From Bacillota bacterium (GTDB lineage Bacteria > Bacillota > Clostridia > Lachnospirales > Lachnospiraceae): a DNA stretch of 17,275 nt. The notes beneath the pieces are model-generated. The model saw only the letters and a program-made list of their open reading frames with translations. It did not search any database and was not told the origin of the DNA. The position numbers were made by a program, and so were the translations under genes. Positions 1 through 7,256 of this stretch are shown in pieces. Every line of letters starts with the position of its first letter. Positions within the stretch are counted from its first letter, which is position 1. The DNA lies in contig JAEWMZ010000293.1 in NCBI GenBank assembly GCA_023392995.1, positions 1 through 17,275 of the forward strand. Reading direction: 5' to 3'.

Positions 1-575
1 ATACCTGCCCATGCTTTTTATTTTCTGCTCGCACCGATAATATAGTTCCGATTACAAATTCCCTTCAGTTCATGAATGCACTGGATCAAGCGGGAATAGC
101 CTTTGAAAGTCATATCTATAGTCATGGACCTCATGGTTATTCTACCGGCAATTCAGCGGTGCAAGCACCGGATACGGTTATCTGTAACAGAGCAGCAAAG
201 TGGGTGGAGGATAGCATTGAATGGTTAAAGGACATGCTGGGCGATTTTGCAGCAGAAGGAGGAATGACAGAACCAGTATGCAGTAAAAAGCTGTTTGGAG
301 ATGATGAGGAGTTTTTATCCATTCATTGTAGAATGAGTTACCTGATGGAGCAGGAAAAAGCGCAAAAGGTATTAGCACCTTTGCTGCAAGTATGCAGAGA
401 GAAAGTGGGAGCATTTACAAAGCAAAGTGATGGCGCGAAAGAGGAGGATATGGATATTTCTGTATTGCTGTCTCAGATGACATTAAAGGATGCAGCCGGC
501 TTTGTAGGAGCGCCTAAGGAGCTTTTGGAGCAGATAAATCAGGAGCTTAGTCAAATTCCTAACGAGCGCAAATAA
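1..575 (+). CDS. Alpha/beta-hydrolase esterase, C-terminal part (5' truncated)
   Basis: The reading frame is open from base 3 to the stop at 575, so the gene enters from outside the window; the internal ATG at 72 is not its start. The visible part carries the end of an alpha/beta-hydrolase fold: an SARTDNIVP stretch with the likely catalytic Asp, then HIYSHGPHGYS with the likely catalytic His. This is the layout of acetyl-esterase/BD-FAE-type enzymes, which remove acetyl or feruloyl groups from sugars. The nucleophile Ser would lie upstream. After the hydrolase fold comes an extension of roughly 100 residues, predicted mostly helical and charged, ending in LSQIPNERK; I do not recognise it with certainty. 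A second deacetylase-like gene (1662-3194) lies two genes downstream, which fits a carbohydrate-ester role. Substrate is not readable from the sequence. Confidence 0.8.
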   Translation, partial: TCPCFLFSARTDNIVPITNSLQFMNALDQAGIAFESHIYSHGPHGYSTGNSAVQAPDTVICNRAAKWVEDSIEWLKDMLGDFAAEGGMTEPVCSKKLFGDDEEFLSIHCRMSYLMEQEKAQKVLAPLLQVCREKVGAFTKQSDGAKEEDMDISVLLSQMTLKDAAGFVGAPKELLEQINQELSQIPNERK

Positions 576-635
576 ACAGAATAGATACGAATCGACATAA
601 GAGAGATAGTTCCATTCAGAAAGAAGTGACAAAAC

Positions 636-1541
636 ATGCAACAGCTAGTTAATCTGCAATTTACCATGTTCAGCATGATAGCAGCCGGCGTAATATTAAA
701 AAAGGCAGGGATTGTCGGGGAGGAAGGACAGAATAATATCACGGACTTGGTTATATTTCTGATCCTGCCCTGCAATATCATTAAATCCTTTATGGTGGAA
801 TTTTCGACGAATATTTTGCTGACCTTTGCGGGAGTTCTTATCATATCGATTTTAATTCAGGTGGTATGTTCCTTGCTGGGCCGTGTGCTCTATCAAAAGA
901 TGGAGCTGCCCAAGAAAAAGTGCTTACAATACGGTACGATTTGTTCCAATGCCGGATTTCTAGGTAATCCGGTGGCAGAAGGGGTTTTTGGAAGCCTGGG
1001 GCTTACGCTGGCCTCGATCTATCTGATTCCTCAGAGAATTGTTATGTGGTCTGCAGGTATCTCTGTATTCACTGAGTCCCCAGATCGAAAGACCTTAATA
1101 AAAAAGGTTCTTACCCATCCTTGTATTATAGCGTGTATGCTAGGTGTTTTGCTGATGGTCTCTCAGCTGCAGCTCCCTGGTTTTCTCACCGCGGCAATAC
1201 AAACTGTAAGCAGCTGTAATACGGCACTTTCCATGATGGTAATTGGTATGATTCTGGCAGATATGAACGCAAAAAGTATGATGGATAAGAAGGTTCTTTA
1301 TTTTACGATAATTCGTCTGATATTAATACCAGTATTCGTATACCTGCCTTGTAAGTTACTTTCTATTGATCCATTGATAACAGGGGTATGCGTACTGCTG
1401 GCTGCGATGCCGGCAGGAGCAACCACGAGCATTCTGGCCTCAAAATACAATGGAGACGCCGAATTTGCTACGAATCTGGTCATTGTTTCGACACTGGCAT
1501 CCTTACTAACAACACCTGTTTGGAGCGCGATCTTATTATAG
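636..1541 (+). CDS. AEC family (auxin efflux carrier-like) transporter
   Basis: This 301-residue, strongly hydrophobic protein has about ten predicted membrane segments arranged as two groups of five, the AEC/Mem_trans layout. Family-typical stretches are FLILPCNII (residues 41-49), SNAGFLGNP (about 104-112) and MPAGATTSILASKYNGD near the C terminus. Characterised bacterial members move small organic acids such as malate or malonate; the substrate here is unknown. It starts at ATG 636 with an AGAAGTG-type weak ribosome binding site just upstream, 60 nt after the esterase stop. It probably belongs to the same transcript as the flanking esterase and SGNH hydrolase genes, since no terminator is visible between them. 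Family assignment is firm; the physiological role is inference only. Confidence 0.88.
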   Translation: MQQLVNLQFTMFSMIAAGVILKKAGIVGEEGQNNITDLVIFLILPCNIIKSFMVEFSTNILLTFAGVLIISILIQVVCSLLGRVLYQKMELPKKKCLQYGTICSNAGFLGNPVAEGVFGSLGLTLASIYLIPQRIVMWSAGISVFTESPDRKTLIKKVLTHPCIIACMLGVLLMVSQLQLPGFLTAAIQTVSSCNTALSMMVIGMILADMNAKSMMDKKVLYFTIIRLILIPVFVYLPCKLLSIDPLITGVCVLLAAMPAGATTSILASKYNGDAEFATNLVIVSTLASLLTTPVWSAILL

Positions 1542-1661
1542 AAAAAGTAGGAGTTTTAAGAAGAAAGTGCATCGATAAATATGAAACCTTTAAAGTTATA
1601 AAGTTTTTGAGTTATGCAATCGTCTATGGGAAATGATAGATAGTCAGGAGGAAGAGGTAGT

Positions 1662-3194
1662 ATGTTAAAAACCGCAATGGTCTTTGGCAGTAACATGGTG
1701 CTACAGAGGCAAAAGGAAATCAGGGTCTGGGGAACCGGTGTTACTGGGAAAGCGGTAAAGGGATTGTTAAAAGGAGAGATTCAGAGCGAAGCGATAGCAG
1801 AAGTCGATAAGGCAGGAAATTGGATGCTGACCTTTGCGCCAAGAGAAGCTGAGAGAGGATTAGAATTAATTCTTACGGATGATGTAACTACAATTACGTA
1901 TCAAAATATCAGCATTGGGGAAGTATGGATTGCCGGAGGGCAGTCAAATATGGAATATTTTTTAGAGTTCGATGCAGATAAGGAAGATGTCCTTCAGGGG
2001 ACTATGAATCCGGATATTCGCTTTTTTGACTACCCGGAGGTTTCATATGAAGGGCAGCTGGAGGAGCATGACTACTCCAGATTTGGATTATGGAGAACCT
2101 GTACACCGGAGGATTTACCTTATTTTTCAGCACCCGCTTATTATTTTGCGGAGAATCTAAGCAAGGAGCTTCATATTCCCATTGGAATGCTAGGCTGTAA
2201 TTGGGGTGGTACGCCTGCCTGCGCCTGGATGGAGCCAGGTTATTTAAAAGATAACGAAGGCAGAATTTGGCTGGAGGAATATGAGAGGGAGACACGCAAT
2301 CTTAATTTAGAAGAATATAAAGCAAGCTATAAGACAAATCCAGCTCATGATCGTTCCAATCCCTTAGCGGATGAGATGAACGCAAGGATAATGCTGCCGG
2401 GATTATTAAGAGAGGAGCAGTGGGAGTATATTAATTCAATGATGGCCTCTCCTGAAAAATCAAAACTAATTTTACCGGAAATGGGTCCCTGTTTTGAAAG
2501 ACGCCCGGGAGGCTTGTATGAAGTAATGCTGAAAAAGATAGCTCCTTATACAGCAAGAGGAGTTATTTGGTATCAAGGTGAGAGCGATGAGGAGCATGCT
2601 TCGATCTACGCCACCGTATTTGGAACAATGATTCAGTGTTGGCGTGAGCTTTGGAGAGAGGAACTACCATTCCTTTTTGTACAACTGGCTCCCTTTAGTG
2701 AATGGATGGGAATTACCGGCAAGAATTATCCGACGCTTCGTGAGCAGCAGGAGCTGGTATCAAAGGTTATACCCAATACCTGGATGATCAGCTCCTCTGA
2801 TGTTGGAATGGAGTGGGATATTCATCCAAAACAGAAGAAACCAATCGGGAAACGGCTGGCACTGCTGGCCAGAGGTCATATTTATGGAGAAAACCTACTA
2901 TGTGATCCGCCTGAGTTAAAAACGGCAAGGCGAGTTGCGGAAGGAATATACATCGAATTTTATAACGCCGAAGGTCTATATGCAGAGGGAGATCATGTCA
3001 ATGCGTTTAGGATCACAAATGCCCAGGAGGAAATCCTAATACCGAGCAAGATTTCAGTTACTGAGGATGGAGTACTGCTGCAGGGAGAATTCCCTCCCAA
3101 TACGGTGGTTTCCTTTGCAAAAACACCATTTTATGAGGTGAATCTATATAATAGGACAGGAAATCCGGCAAAGCCCTTTGAAGTAATAATATAA
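1662..3194 (+). CDS. Sialate O-acetylesterase-like SGNH hydrolase (SASA family)
   Basis: The 510-residue protein has a beta-rich N-terminal domain of about 85 residues (the MVLQRQKEIRVWGTG region is typical) followed by an SGNH-type esterase domain. The block I motif AGGQSNMEY carries the nucleophile Ser95, GVIWYQGESDEEH (about residues 301-313) is the conserved central block, and DIHP gives the Asp386/His388 pair. Enzymes of this family remove O-acetyl groups from sialic acid or from plant polysaccharides such as xylan. No signal peptide is visible, so it should act in the cytoplasm on imported acetylated sugars. The start at 1662 has AGGAGGAAGAGG upstream. It lies 120 nt after the AEC transporter gene in the same direction. 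Exact substrate cannot be decided from sequence. Confidence 0.9.
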   Translation: MLKTAMVFGSNMVLQRQKEIRVWGTGVTGKAVKGLLKGEIQSEAIAEVDKAGNWMLTFAPREAERGLELILTDDVTTITYQNISIGEVWIAGGQSNMEYFLEFDADKEDVLQGTMNPDIRFFDYPEVSYEGQLEEHDYSRFGLWRTCTPEDLPYFSAPAYYFAENLSKELHIPIGMLGCNWGGTPACAWMEPGYLKDNEGRIWLEEYERETRNLNLEEYKASYKTNPAHDRSNPLADEMNARIMLPGLLREEQWEYINSMMASPEKSKLILPEMGPCFERRPGGLYEVMLKKIAPYTARGVIWYQGESDEEHASIYATVFGTMIQCWRELWREELPFLFVQLAPFSEWMGITGKNYPTLREQQELVSKVIPNTWMISSSDVGMEWDIHPKQKKPIGKRLALLARGHIYGENLLCDPPELKTARRVAEGIYIEFYNAEGLYAEGDHVNAFRITNAQEEILIPSKISVTEDGVLLQGEFPPNTVVSFAKTPFYEVNLYNRTGNPAKPFEVII

Positions 3195-3253
3195 TATGAA
3201 GTCAACGCGTGAGGATAGGGTAGCGGCAGCATTCCCCGCATGGCAAATGATGA

Positions 3254-3342
3254 AAAAAGACTGGAAAAACAGTGGACTCTTCCTGATAGTTAGATGGTTT
3301 GTTCTAACATACCGGACGGCTCCTGGTTTTTCCAATCTTTTT
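3254..3342 (-). terminator. Long-arm stem-loop between convergent genes (terminator or palindromic repeat)
   Basis: Bases 3254-3270 and 3326-3342 form 17-bp arms. On the minus-strand RNA the pairing is complete with a single G-U pair; on the plus-strand RNA the same position is an A-C mismatch. This suggests the minus strand is the functional one, ending the transcript of the small gene at 3404-3637. The minus-strand 3' arm ends in a run of six T. The 55-nt interior holds a second hairpin, GTTAGA (3289-3294) with TCTAAC (3303-3308). The large structured interior is not typical of a simple terminator, so a small mobile palindromic element is an alternative. Confidence 0.5.
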
Positions 3343-3403
3343 GCTTTACTCTATTTATTGAAAAGTGAATCAAGTTTGCAAAATTTACATGCTTACATAT
3401 AAG

Positions 3404-3637
3404 TTAGATCTCGTAACTATTATTTTCAGAAGTAGATGCACAGTCGCAGTGCTCCATTGGCTGATCATGCTGCATTTTTTTCTTTTTCTTTACCATAAAG
3501 GCAGCGGTTGTTGTCATTGCCGCAAGAATACCCATACCGCCAATCATCATTGCAGCGATTCTATGATTTCTTCTTTTTGTCTTTCTGAACATATCCATCT
3601 TCATCATTTTCTTCATCATTTTCATATTGTCGGACAT
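3404..3637 (-). CDS. Small Met/Lys-rich single-span membrane protein, unknown function
   Basis: I do not recognise this 77-residue protein. It has three parts: a basic, methionine-rich N terminus (MSDNMKMMKKMMKMDMF, then RKTKRRNHR), one predicted membrane segment with small residues (IAAMMIGGMGILAAMTTTA, residues about 28-46), and a KKKKK patch followed by a tail with potential metal ligands (HDQPMEHCDC). It is accepted as real because a strong GGAAAGGAAGT ribosome binding site sits 9 nt before its ATG and a near-consensus promoter lies 110 nt upstream. It is divergent from pdaA and convergent with the SGNH hydrolase gene. A role in metal sensing or membrane stress is possible from composition but is speculation. 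Confidence 0.65.
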   Translation of the reverse strand: MSDNMKMMKKMMKMDMFRKTKRRNHRIAAMMIGGMGILAAMTTTAAFMVKKKKKMQHDQPMEHCDCASTSENNSYEI

Positions 3638-3747
3638 TTCTCATACTTCCTTTCCCATTACTGTAGCTATTTGATTAATAAGTAGGTATAGTTATTATGT
3701 GCATTTATTTAAAATCAATTAATAAATAAGTCTATATTTCCTGTGTA

Positions 3748-3777
3748 ATTTTATCACGAAATGTGATTTTATGTCAA
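3748..3777 (-). promoter_or_regulatory. Sigma-A-like promoter with internal inverted repeat, for the small membrane protein
   Basis: Read on the minus strand there is TTGACA (3777-3772), an 18-nt spacer and TAAAAT (3753-3748). The spacer contains the inverted repeat ATCAC-GAAAT-GTGAT (3753-3767), placed where a bound repressor would block RNA polymerase. The regulator is unknown. Confidence 0.6.
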
Positions 3778-3821
3778 AATTGATCATAGTTGTAATTATA
3801 AAATAACTAATTCGATTAACG

Positions 3822-3851
3822 TGAATGATTTCATGCTTTTCCCAATATAAT
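3822..3851 (+). promoter_or_regulatory. Possible pdaA promoter
   Basis: A good -10 hexamer TATAAT lies at 3846-3851, about 25 nt ahead of the pdaA ribosome binding site (TTGGGAG). The -35 region, TGAATGA at 3822-3828, is a poor sigma-A match. It resembles the -35 of forespore sigma-G promoters, but the spacing to CAATATA (3843-3849) is shorter than usual for sigma-G. The controlling sigma factor is therefore unresolved. Confidence 0.3.
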
Positions 3852-3877
3852 TTAGAAAGAAAAGATTTGGGAGCATT

Positions 3878-4690
3878 ATGAAAATTTTCAAGAGAAAACA
3901 GTGGGTTCTACTTACGATCCTATTTATTATGCTGTATTTTCTGGGCGCTGAGATAGCGATTCTAATGAATGGTTATCGTGAGAAATCAGCAATTCAGACG
4001 AGTGCCCAAAACTGGGGCTTAGGCTTTTCTTCGGAGGGGCAGCCGCCTACAGGCAATGCGACAAAAGATGAGTTAAAAAAATATGATACCTACTATTTGG
4101 GCGACACCTCGAAAAAAGTTATCTATTTAACCTTCGATGCAGGCTATGAGAATGGCTATACACCCGCTATATTAGATGCATTAAAAAAGCATCAGGTACC
4201 TGCTACCTTCTTTTTGGTTGGTAACTATATAAAGACCAGTCCTGATTTGGTGAAACGGATGCTGGAAGAAGGGCATACGGTTGCGAATCATACTTATTCC
4301 CATCCTGACATGTCTCACCTATCCTCCAAGGATGCATTCTGTAAGGAGCTGAATGAGCTGGAGGCTGCTTACAAAGAGGTAACCGGTACAGATATGGTGA
4401 AATATTATCGGCCACCCCAGGGAAAGTATAGTGTAAATAATTTGGCTATGGCAAAGGAGATGGGATATAAGACCTTTTTCTGGAGTCTGGCTTATGTGGA
4501 TTGGTATAATGATAAACAGCCGTCGAAGGAGGAAGCCTTTAAAAAGCTGATTGGAAGAATCCATCCGGGAGCAATTGTACTCTTACATAGCACCTCTAAA
4601 ACAAACTCTGAGATTTTGGATGAGTTATTGACCAAATGGGAAGAGATGGGTTATTCCTTTGGTACCTTGGAGGAGCTTTGCAGTAATTAG
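3878..4690 (+). CDS. pdaA: PdaA-like polysaccharide deacetylase (muramic delta-lactam pathway)
   Basis: This 270-residue protein has an N-terminal membrane anchor (about residues 8-28) and a NodB-type deacetylase domain. It strongly resembles Bacillus PdaA, which removes the acetyl group from muramic acid during formation of muramic-delta-lactam in spore cortex. Visible motifs are TFDAGYENGYTP (Asp87), the zinc-binding NHTYSHPD (His138, His142), RPPQGKYS (Arg178), FFWSLAYVDW and LLHS (His237). The YENGYTP extension after motif 1 is characteristic of PdaA rather than of general chitin deacetylases. The second Asp of the usual NodB motif 1 is Ala88 here; PdaA itself has Asn at that place. It is transcribed alone, with TTGGGAG before ATG 3878. 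Its presence argues for a spore-former. Confidence 0.88.
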   Translation: MKIFKRKQWVLLTILFIMLYFLGAEIAILMNGYREKSAIQTSAQNWGLGFSSEGQPPTGNATKDELKKYDTYYLGDTSKKVIYLTFDAGYENGYTPAILDALKKHQVPATFFLVGNYIKTSPDLVKRMLEEGHTVANHTYSHPDMSHLSSKDAFCKELNELEAAYKEVTGTDMVKYYRPPQGKYSVNNLAMAKEMGYKTFFWSLAYVDWYNDKQPSKEEAFKKLIGRIHPGAIVLLHSTSKTNSEILDELLTKWEEMGYSFGTLEELCSN

Positions 4691-4692
4691 AC

Positions 4693-4798
4693 TGGTATGA
4701 TGATATGAAATAAAGGCAAAAACTATTTATTTCATAAATAGTAGAAAAGCTGGAAAATCATTAAGTGATTTTCCAGCTTTTCTACTATTATCATACCA
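4693..4798. repeat. Palindromic element with 9-bp ends and a 24-bp perfect hairpin
   Basis: The ends TGGTATGAT (4693-4701) and ATCATACCA (4790-4798) are perfect inverted repeats. Inside are a hairpin ACTATTTAT-TTC-ATAAATAGT (4722-4742) and a perfect 24-bp hairpin with arms 4737-4760 and 4766-4789 and a 5-nt loop. The two hairpins overlap at 4737-4742, so they compete at their bases. There is no strong T-run after the big hairpin, so it is not a classic terminator, although it may still end pdaA transcription. A MITE-like non-autonomous element or a structured RNA are the other options. No target-site duplication is evident. Confidence 0.6.
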
Positions 4799-4821
4799 CA
4801 AAACTGCGAATTTTTCAAGTC

Positions 4822-4850
4822 TTGTAATCCGATTTAGGAAAGCCTATAAT
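4822..4850 (+). promoter_or_regulatory. Sigma-A-type promoter for the two-gene unknown operon
   Basis: TTGTAA (4822-4827), a 17-nt spacer and a perfect TATAAT (4845-4850). Transcription would start near 4857, about 27 nt before the first gene. Confidence 0.65.
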
Positions 4851-4883
4851 CTGTTCTTATCAAGAAAGCAAGGGGTGTTTGGC

Positions 4884-5378
4884 ATGGATCAAAATTTCTT
4901 TTTAAATTCACTGGAGCGAAACAGGATGCAATTACAAAAGGTAGTATCCTGCAATCAGTACTCAGAGAAGTTTGGTGTTCGATTAACAGAGGAGGAGGCG
5001 AAGGTCTTGCTGCTCGCAAGAAAAGATAGCCTGAAGGAACAGGAACGAATTGAATTCGGAGATAGTATTTTACCTAAGATTATATTTGCATTTTGTGATT
5101 CTCCCTTCATTTATCAAGATAATTATGTTACTACGCTGGAAGCCCTACAGGATATATTTTATCTTTATAAAAATGAATCTCTGGATGAGCTGACAGACGA
5201 TGAATTGCTTGAGTGTATGAAAGAACATTTTGATGGTGATTGTCAAGGCTCTTTGGAATATCTGGAGGATACCAGTTTAGAGCGGTTTGCAAGAAAACAA
5301 CGGAGTCGATCCCATAATTCAATCGGAAGATATCCTCTAGCACGGGGGGATGAAGAGGATAATTATGAAGATGAATGA
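4884..5378 (+). CDS. Conserved hypothetical protein (DUF6323-like, tentative)
   Basis: This is a 164-residue soluble, acidic and probably largely helical protein with no membrane segment or signal peptide. The start is placed at ATG 4884, because GCAAGGGG lies 8 nt before it; an in-frame GTG at 4875 sits inside that ribosome binding site. Noticeable stretches are LTEEEAKVLLLARKDSL, RIEFGDSILPKIIFAFCDSP and the repeated acidic DELTDDELLECM. The last 25 residues are rich in Arg and then Asp/Glu and look disordered. From memory this resembles the family named DUF6323, which accompanies a DUF6179-type protein in Clostridia; I could not check this. It overlaps the next gene by 14 nt, indicating translational coupling and a shared task. 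No function is assigned. Confidence 0.8.
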   Translation: MDQNFFLNSLERNRMQLQKVVSCNQYSEKFGVRLTEEEAKVLLLARKDSLKEQERIEFGDSILPKIIFAFCDSPFIYQDNYVTTLEALQDIFYLYKNESLDELTDDELLECMKEHFDGDCQGSLEYLEDTSLERFARKQRSRSHNSIGRYPLARGDEEDNYEDE

Positions 5379-6237
5379 GTATGAGATGAAAGATCTGATT
5401 CCACTTGTAGCAGAGCTGACAGAAGGCTACACCAGCAAGGAAAGCACTTCAATAACTTATACTGCGGCGAGACAGCTTATGGATGCAATCCTATACTGCA
5501 TAAATGAGTATGAAGAAGCAGGTACAAAGGCTGGGAAGCCTGTGAATGCAGATCTCATTGTAACGAAGGATCAGCAAAAAACGGCAAAGGAAGCGTATCA
5601 AGCAGGTTATCAGCTGGTAATACAGAAGGTACTTGATGCAAAGACAATCTTTGACGAGATCCTACTAGAGTTTAATGGCTACCGAAATAGGGGATATATT
5701 GATACGGTAGTCAAAGGAATGCCCTCATTTTTTCTGTATTATGATACTAGATATCAGCCCCAAAACCATATTCTGACCCTGGATTATCCAACCATCCTTC
5801 CTGTGGAGCCTCTTTGTGGAATAGATGCTATCTACCAATACTTAAGCTATATTAAGATAGAGCAGCGCTTTTTGAATCACCTGCCTCCGGCTTATGTAAT
5901 AGAAGTATTAGAGCGTTATCACGAGGACTATGAGGAATTACTGATTAATATCAGCAGCATTGTTTTAAGAAATATCATCGGGCATATGATAGCGGACAGT
6001 TCTATGGAGAAGGAGTTTGAGGAAGCTGACTATCAAAGAATCAGATCATATGTGCTGGGCTGCAGTCGGGAAGAATTAGAGGATAAGCTGATGGAGTATA
6101 TTAATATCCTTGCGAAGCAGGTATACCGTGACACTCCCGGGTTTAAGGAGTATTTTCAAGGTGACGTTAAAGATTTTGCAGGAACGATACTTCGTGGCGT
6201 CGAGTACAATTTTCTCCATAAGATATTTATGAAATGA
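5365..6237 (+). CDS. Conserved hypothetical protein (DUF6179-like, tentative)
   Basis: The protein has 290 residues when started at ATG 5365. That start has AAGAGGAT about 6 nt upstream, whereas the in-frame ATG at 5350 has its G-run directly abutting it. The protein is predicted helical and soluble, with no catalytic motif I can name. Conserved-looking parts are LIPLVAELTEGYTSKESTS near the N terminus, a central FNGYRNRGYIDTVVKGMPSF, and DYPTILPVEPLCGIDAIYQYL. The gene lies in an operon with, and overlaps, the preceding unknown gene. A strong stem-loop follows at 6314, so the transcription unit probably contains only these two genes. The DUF name is from memory and is uncertain; function is unknown. 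Confidence 0.8.
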   Translation: MKMNEYEMKDLIPLVAELTEGYTSKESTSITYTAARQLMDAILYCINEYEEAGTKAGKPVNADLIVTKDQQKTAKEAYQAGYQLVIQKVLDAKTIFDEILLEFNGYRNRGYIDTVVKGMPSFFLYYDTRYQPQNHILTLDYPTILPVEPLCGIDAIYQYLSYIKIEQRFLNHLPPAYVIEVLERYHEDYEELLINISSIVLRNIIGHMIADSSMEKEFEEADYQRIRSYVLGCSREELEDKLMEYINILAKQVYRDTPGFKEYFQGDVKDFAGTILRGVEYNFLHKIFMK

Positions 6238-6313
6238 TTTTAGCGCGTTCCTAATTCAGAGGAAGAGGCTTCCTAATACAGTAACCCGGAGCAGATACCT
6301 TTCTAAGAGATAT

Positions 6314-6371
6314 AACCCATGAAGACCGGATCGGCATTGTGTGCCCTTTTCCGGTCTTCATGGGTTTATAA
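6314..6371 (+). terminator. Intrinsic terminator after the unknown gene pair
   Basis: Perfect 17-bp arms (6314-6330 and 6350-6366) enclose a loop that itself contains GGCA-TTGTG-TGCC. The arms are flanked by AA and TTTATAATA. The T-run is short, but the stem is long and GC-rich for this genome. It may also work in the other direction. Confidence 0.7.
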
Positions 6372-6479
6372 TAACATATGAAAAGCCTTCAATACGGTCT
6401 ATAATTATCAGTTGAAAAGTAGTATAATATCTTTATTCATTCATAAAATTATTATATTATATGGAAAGAAGGGACAAAT

Positions 6480-7256
6480 ATGAACGGTTCATCTAAGAAA
6501 ATGCCAGTCCTGTTTGTGGGACATGGTTCTCCGATGAATGCAATAGAAGATAATTCTTTTACTGAAAATTGGACGAAGCTTGCGCAGGAGATTCCCCAGC
6601 CGGAGGCAATCCTATCTATATCTGCTCATTGGTATACCCATGGCACCAAAGTAACAATGAATGATTCACCGCACATGATCTATGATATGTATGGTTTTCC
6701 GCAGGAATTATACCAAATACAATATCCCGCAAAAGGAGCGCCTGAATTAGCCGATTACGTAAAGAAGATCATAAAAAAGGATGTAACCGGAGACAGTTCC
6801 TGGGGCTATGACCATGGTACGTGGTCAGTGCTTTGCCGGATGTATCCCAAAGCGAATATTCCTGTGATACAGCTCAGTATCGATATGGATGCACCTGCAG
6901 AAAGTCATTACCAAATGGGACAGGAGCTGGAAGAATTAAGGGAAAAGGGCGTACTGATTCTGGGCAGCGGAAATGTGGTGCATAATCTAATGCGTATCAA
7001 TATGGACAAGAAGGGCGGTTTTTCCTGGGCGGAAGAATTTGACCTTTACATTAAGGACAAAATTTTAATGGGTAAACATAAAGAGGTGATCGATTACCGC
7101 AGTGCGGGAAAAGCTTCTGAGCTGGCTTTTTATACACCGGAGCATTTCTATCCGCTGCTATATGTATTAGGTGCTTCAAAGGGCAGTGAAGTAGATGTAT
7201 TTAATGAGGCTTGTGTGTTTGGTTCCCTATCCATGACTTGCTATATGTTTCATTAA
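6480..7256 (+). CDS. ygiD: Extradiol ring-cleavage dioxygenase, DODA/YgiD (LigB superfamily)
   Basis: This 258-residue cytoplasmic enzyme has the full set of conserved metal-site histidines of the family: His15 in GHGSPMN, His50 in ISAHW and His168 in GSGNVVHN. The catalytic-region histidine is His112 in GYDHGTW. Length and motif spacing match E. coli YgiD, a zinc-dependent DOPA 4,5-dioxygenase-type protein, and plant DODA. The true substrate in anaerobes is unknown, and oxygen-dependent cleavage would be unexpected in an obligate anaerobe. The start at 6480 has GGAAAGAAGGG about 6 nt upstream. It appears monocistronic: a terminator lies upstream and a new promoter downstream (7376). The gene symbol is by homology to E. 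coli. Confidence 0.88.
   Translation: MNGSSKKMPVLFVGHGSPMNAIEDNSFTENWTKLAQEIPQPEAILSISAHWYTHGTKVTMNDSPHMIYDMYGFPQELYQIQYPAKGAPELADYVKKIIKKDVTGDSSWGYDHGTWSVLCRMYPKANIPVIQLSIDMDAPAESHYQMGQELEELREKGVLILGSGNVVHNLMRINMDKKGGFSWAEEFDLYIKDKILMGKHKEVIDYRSAGKASELAFYTPEHFYPLLYVLGASKGSEVDVFNEACVFGSLSMTCYMFH

Noticed and set aside
1388..1636. 82-codon ORF over the end of the AEC transporter gene
   Set aside because: It is an out-of-frame shadow of the transporter, whose C terminus is normal; no frameshift is needed.
3196..3402. 68-codon plus-strand ORF after the SGNH hydrolase
   Set aside because: It spans the long-arm inverted repeat and has no ribosome binding site.
3365..3685. 106-codon plus-strand ORF opposite the small membrane protein
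   Set aside because: Its His/Cys-rich translation is the antisense of the Met/Lys-rich gene, which has the good ribosome binding site and promoter on the other strand.
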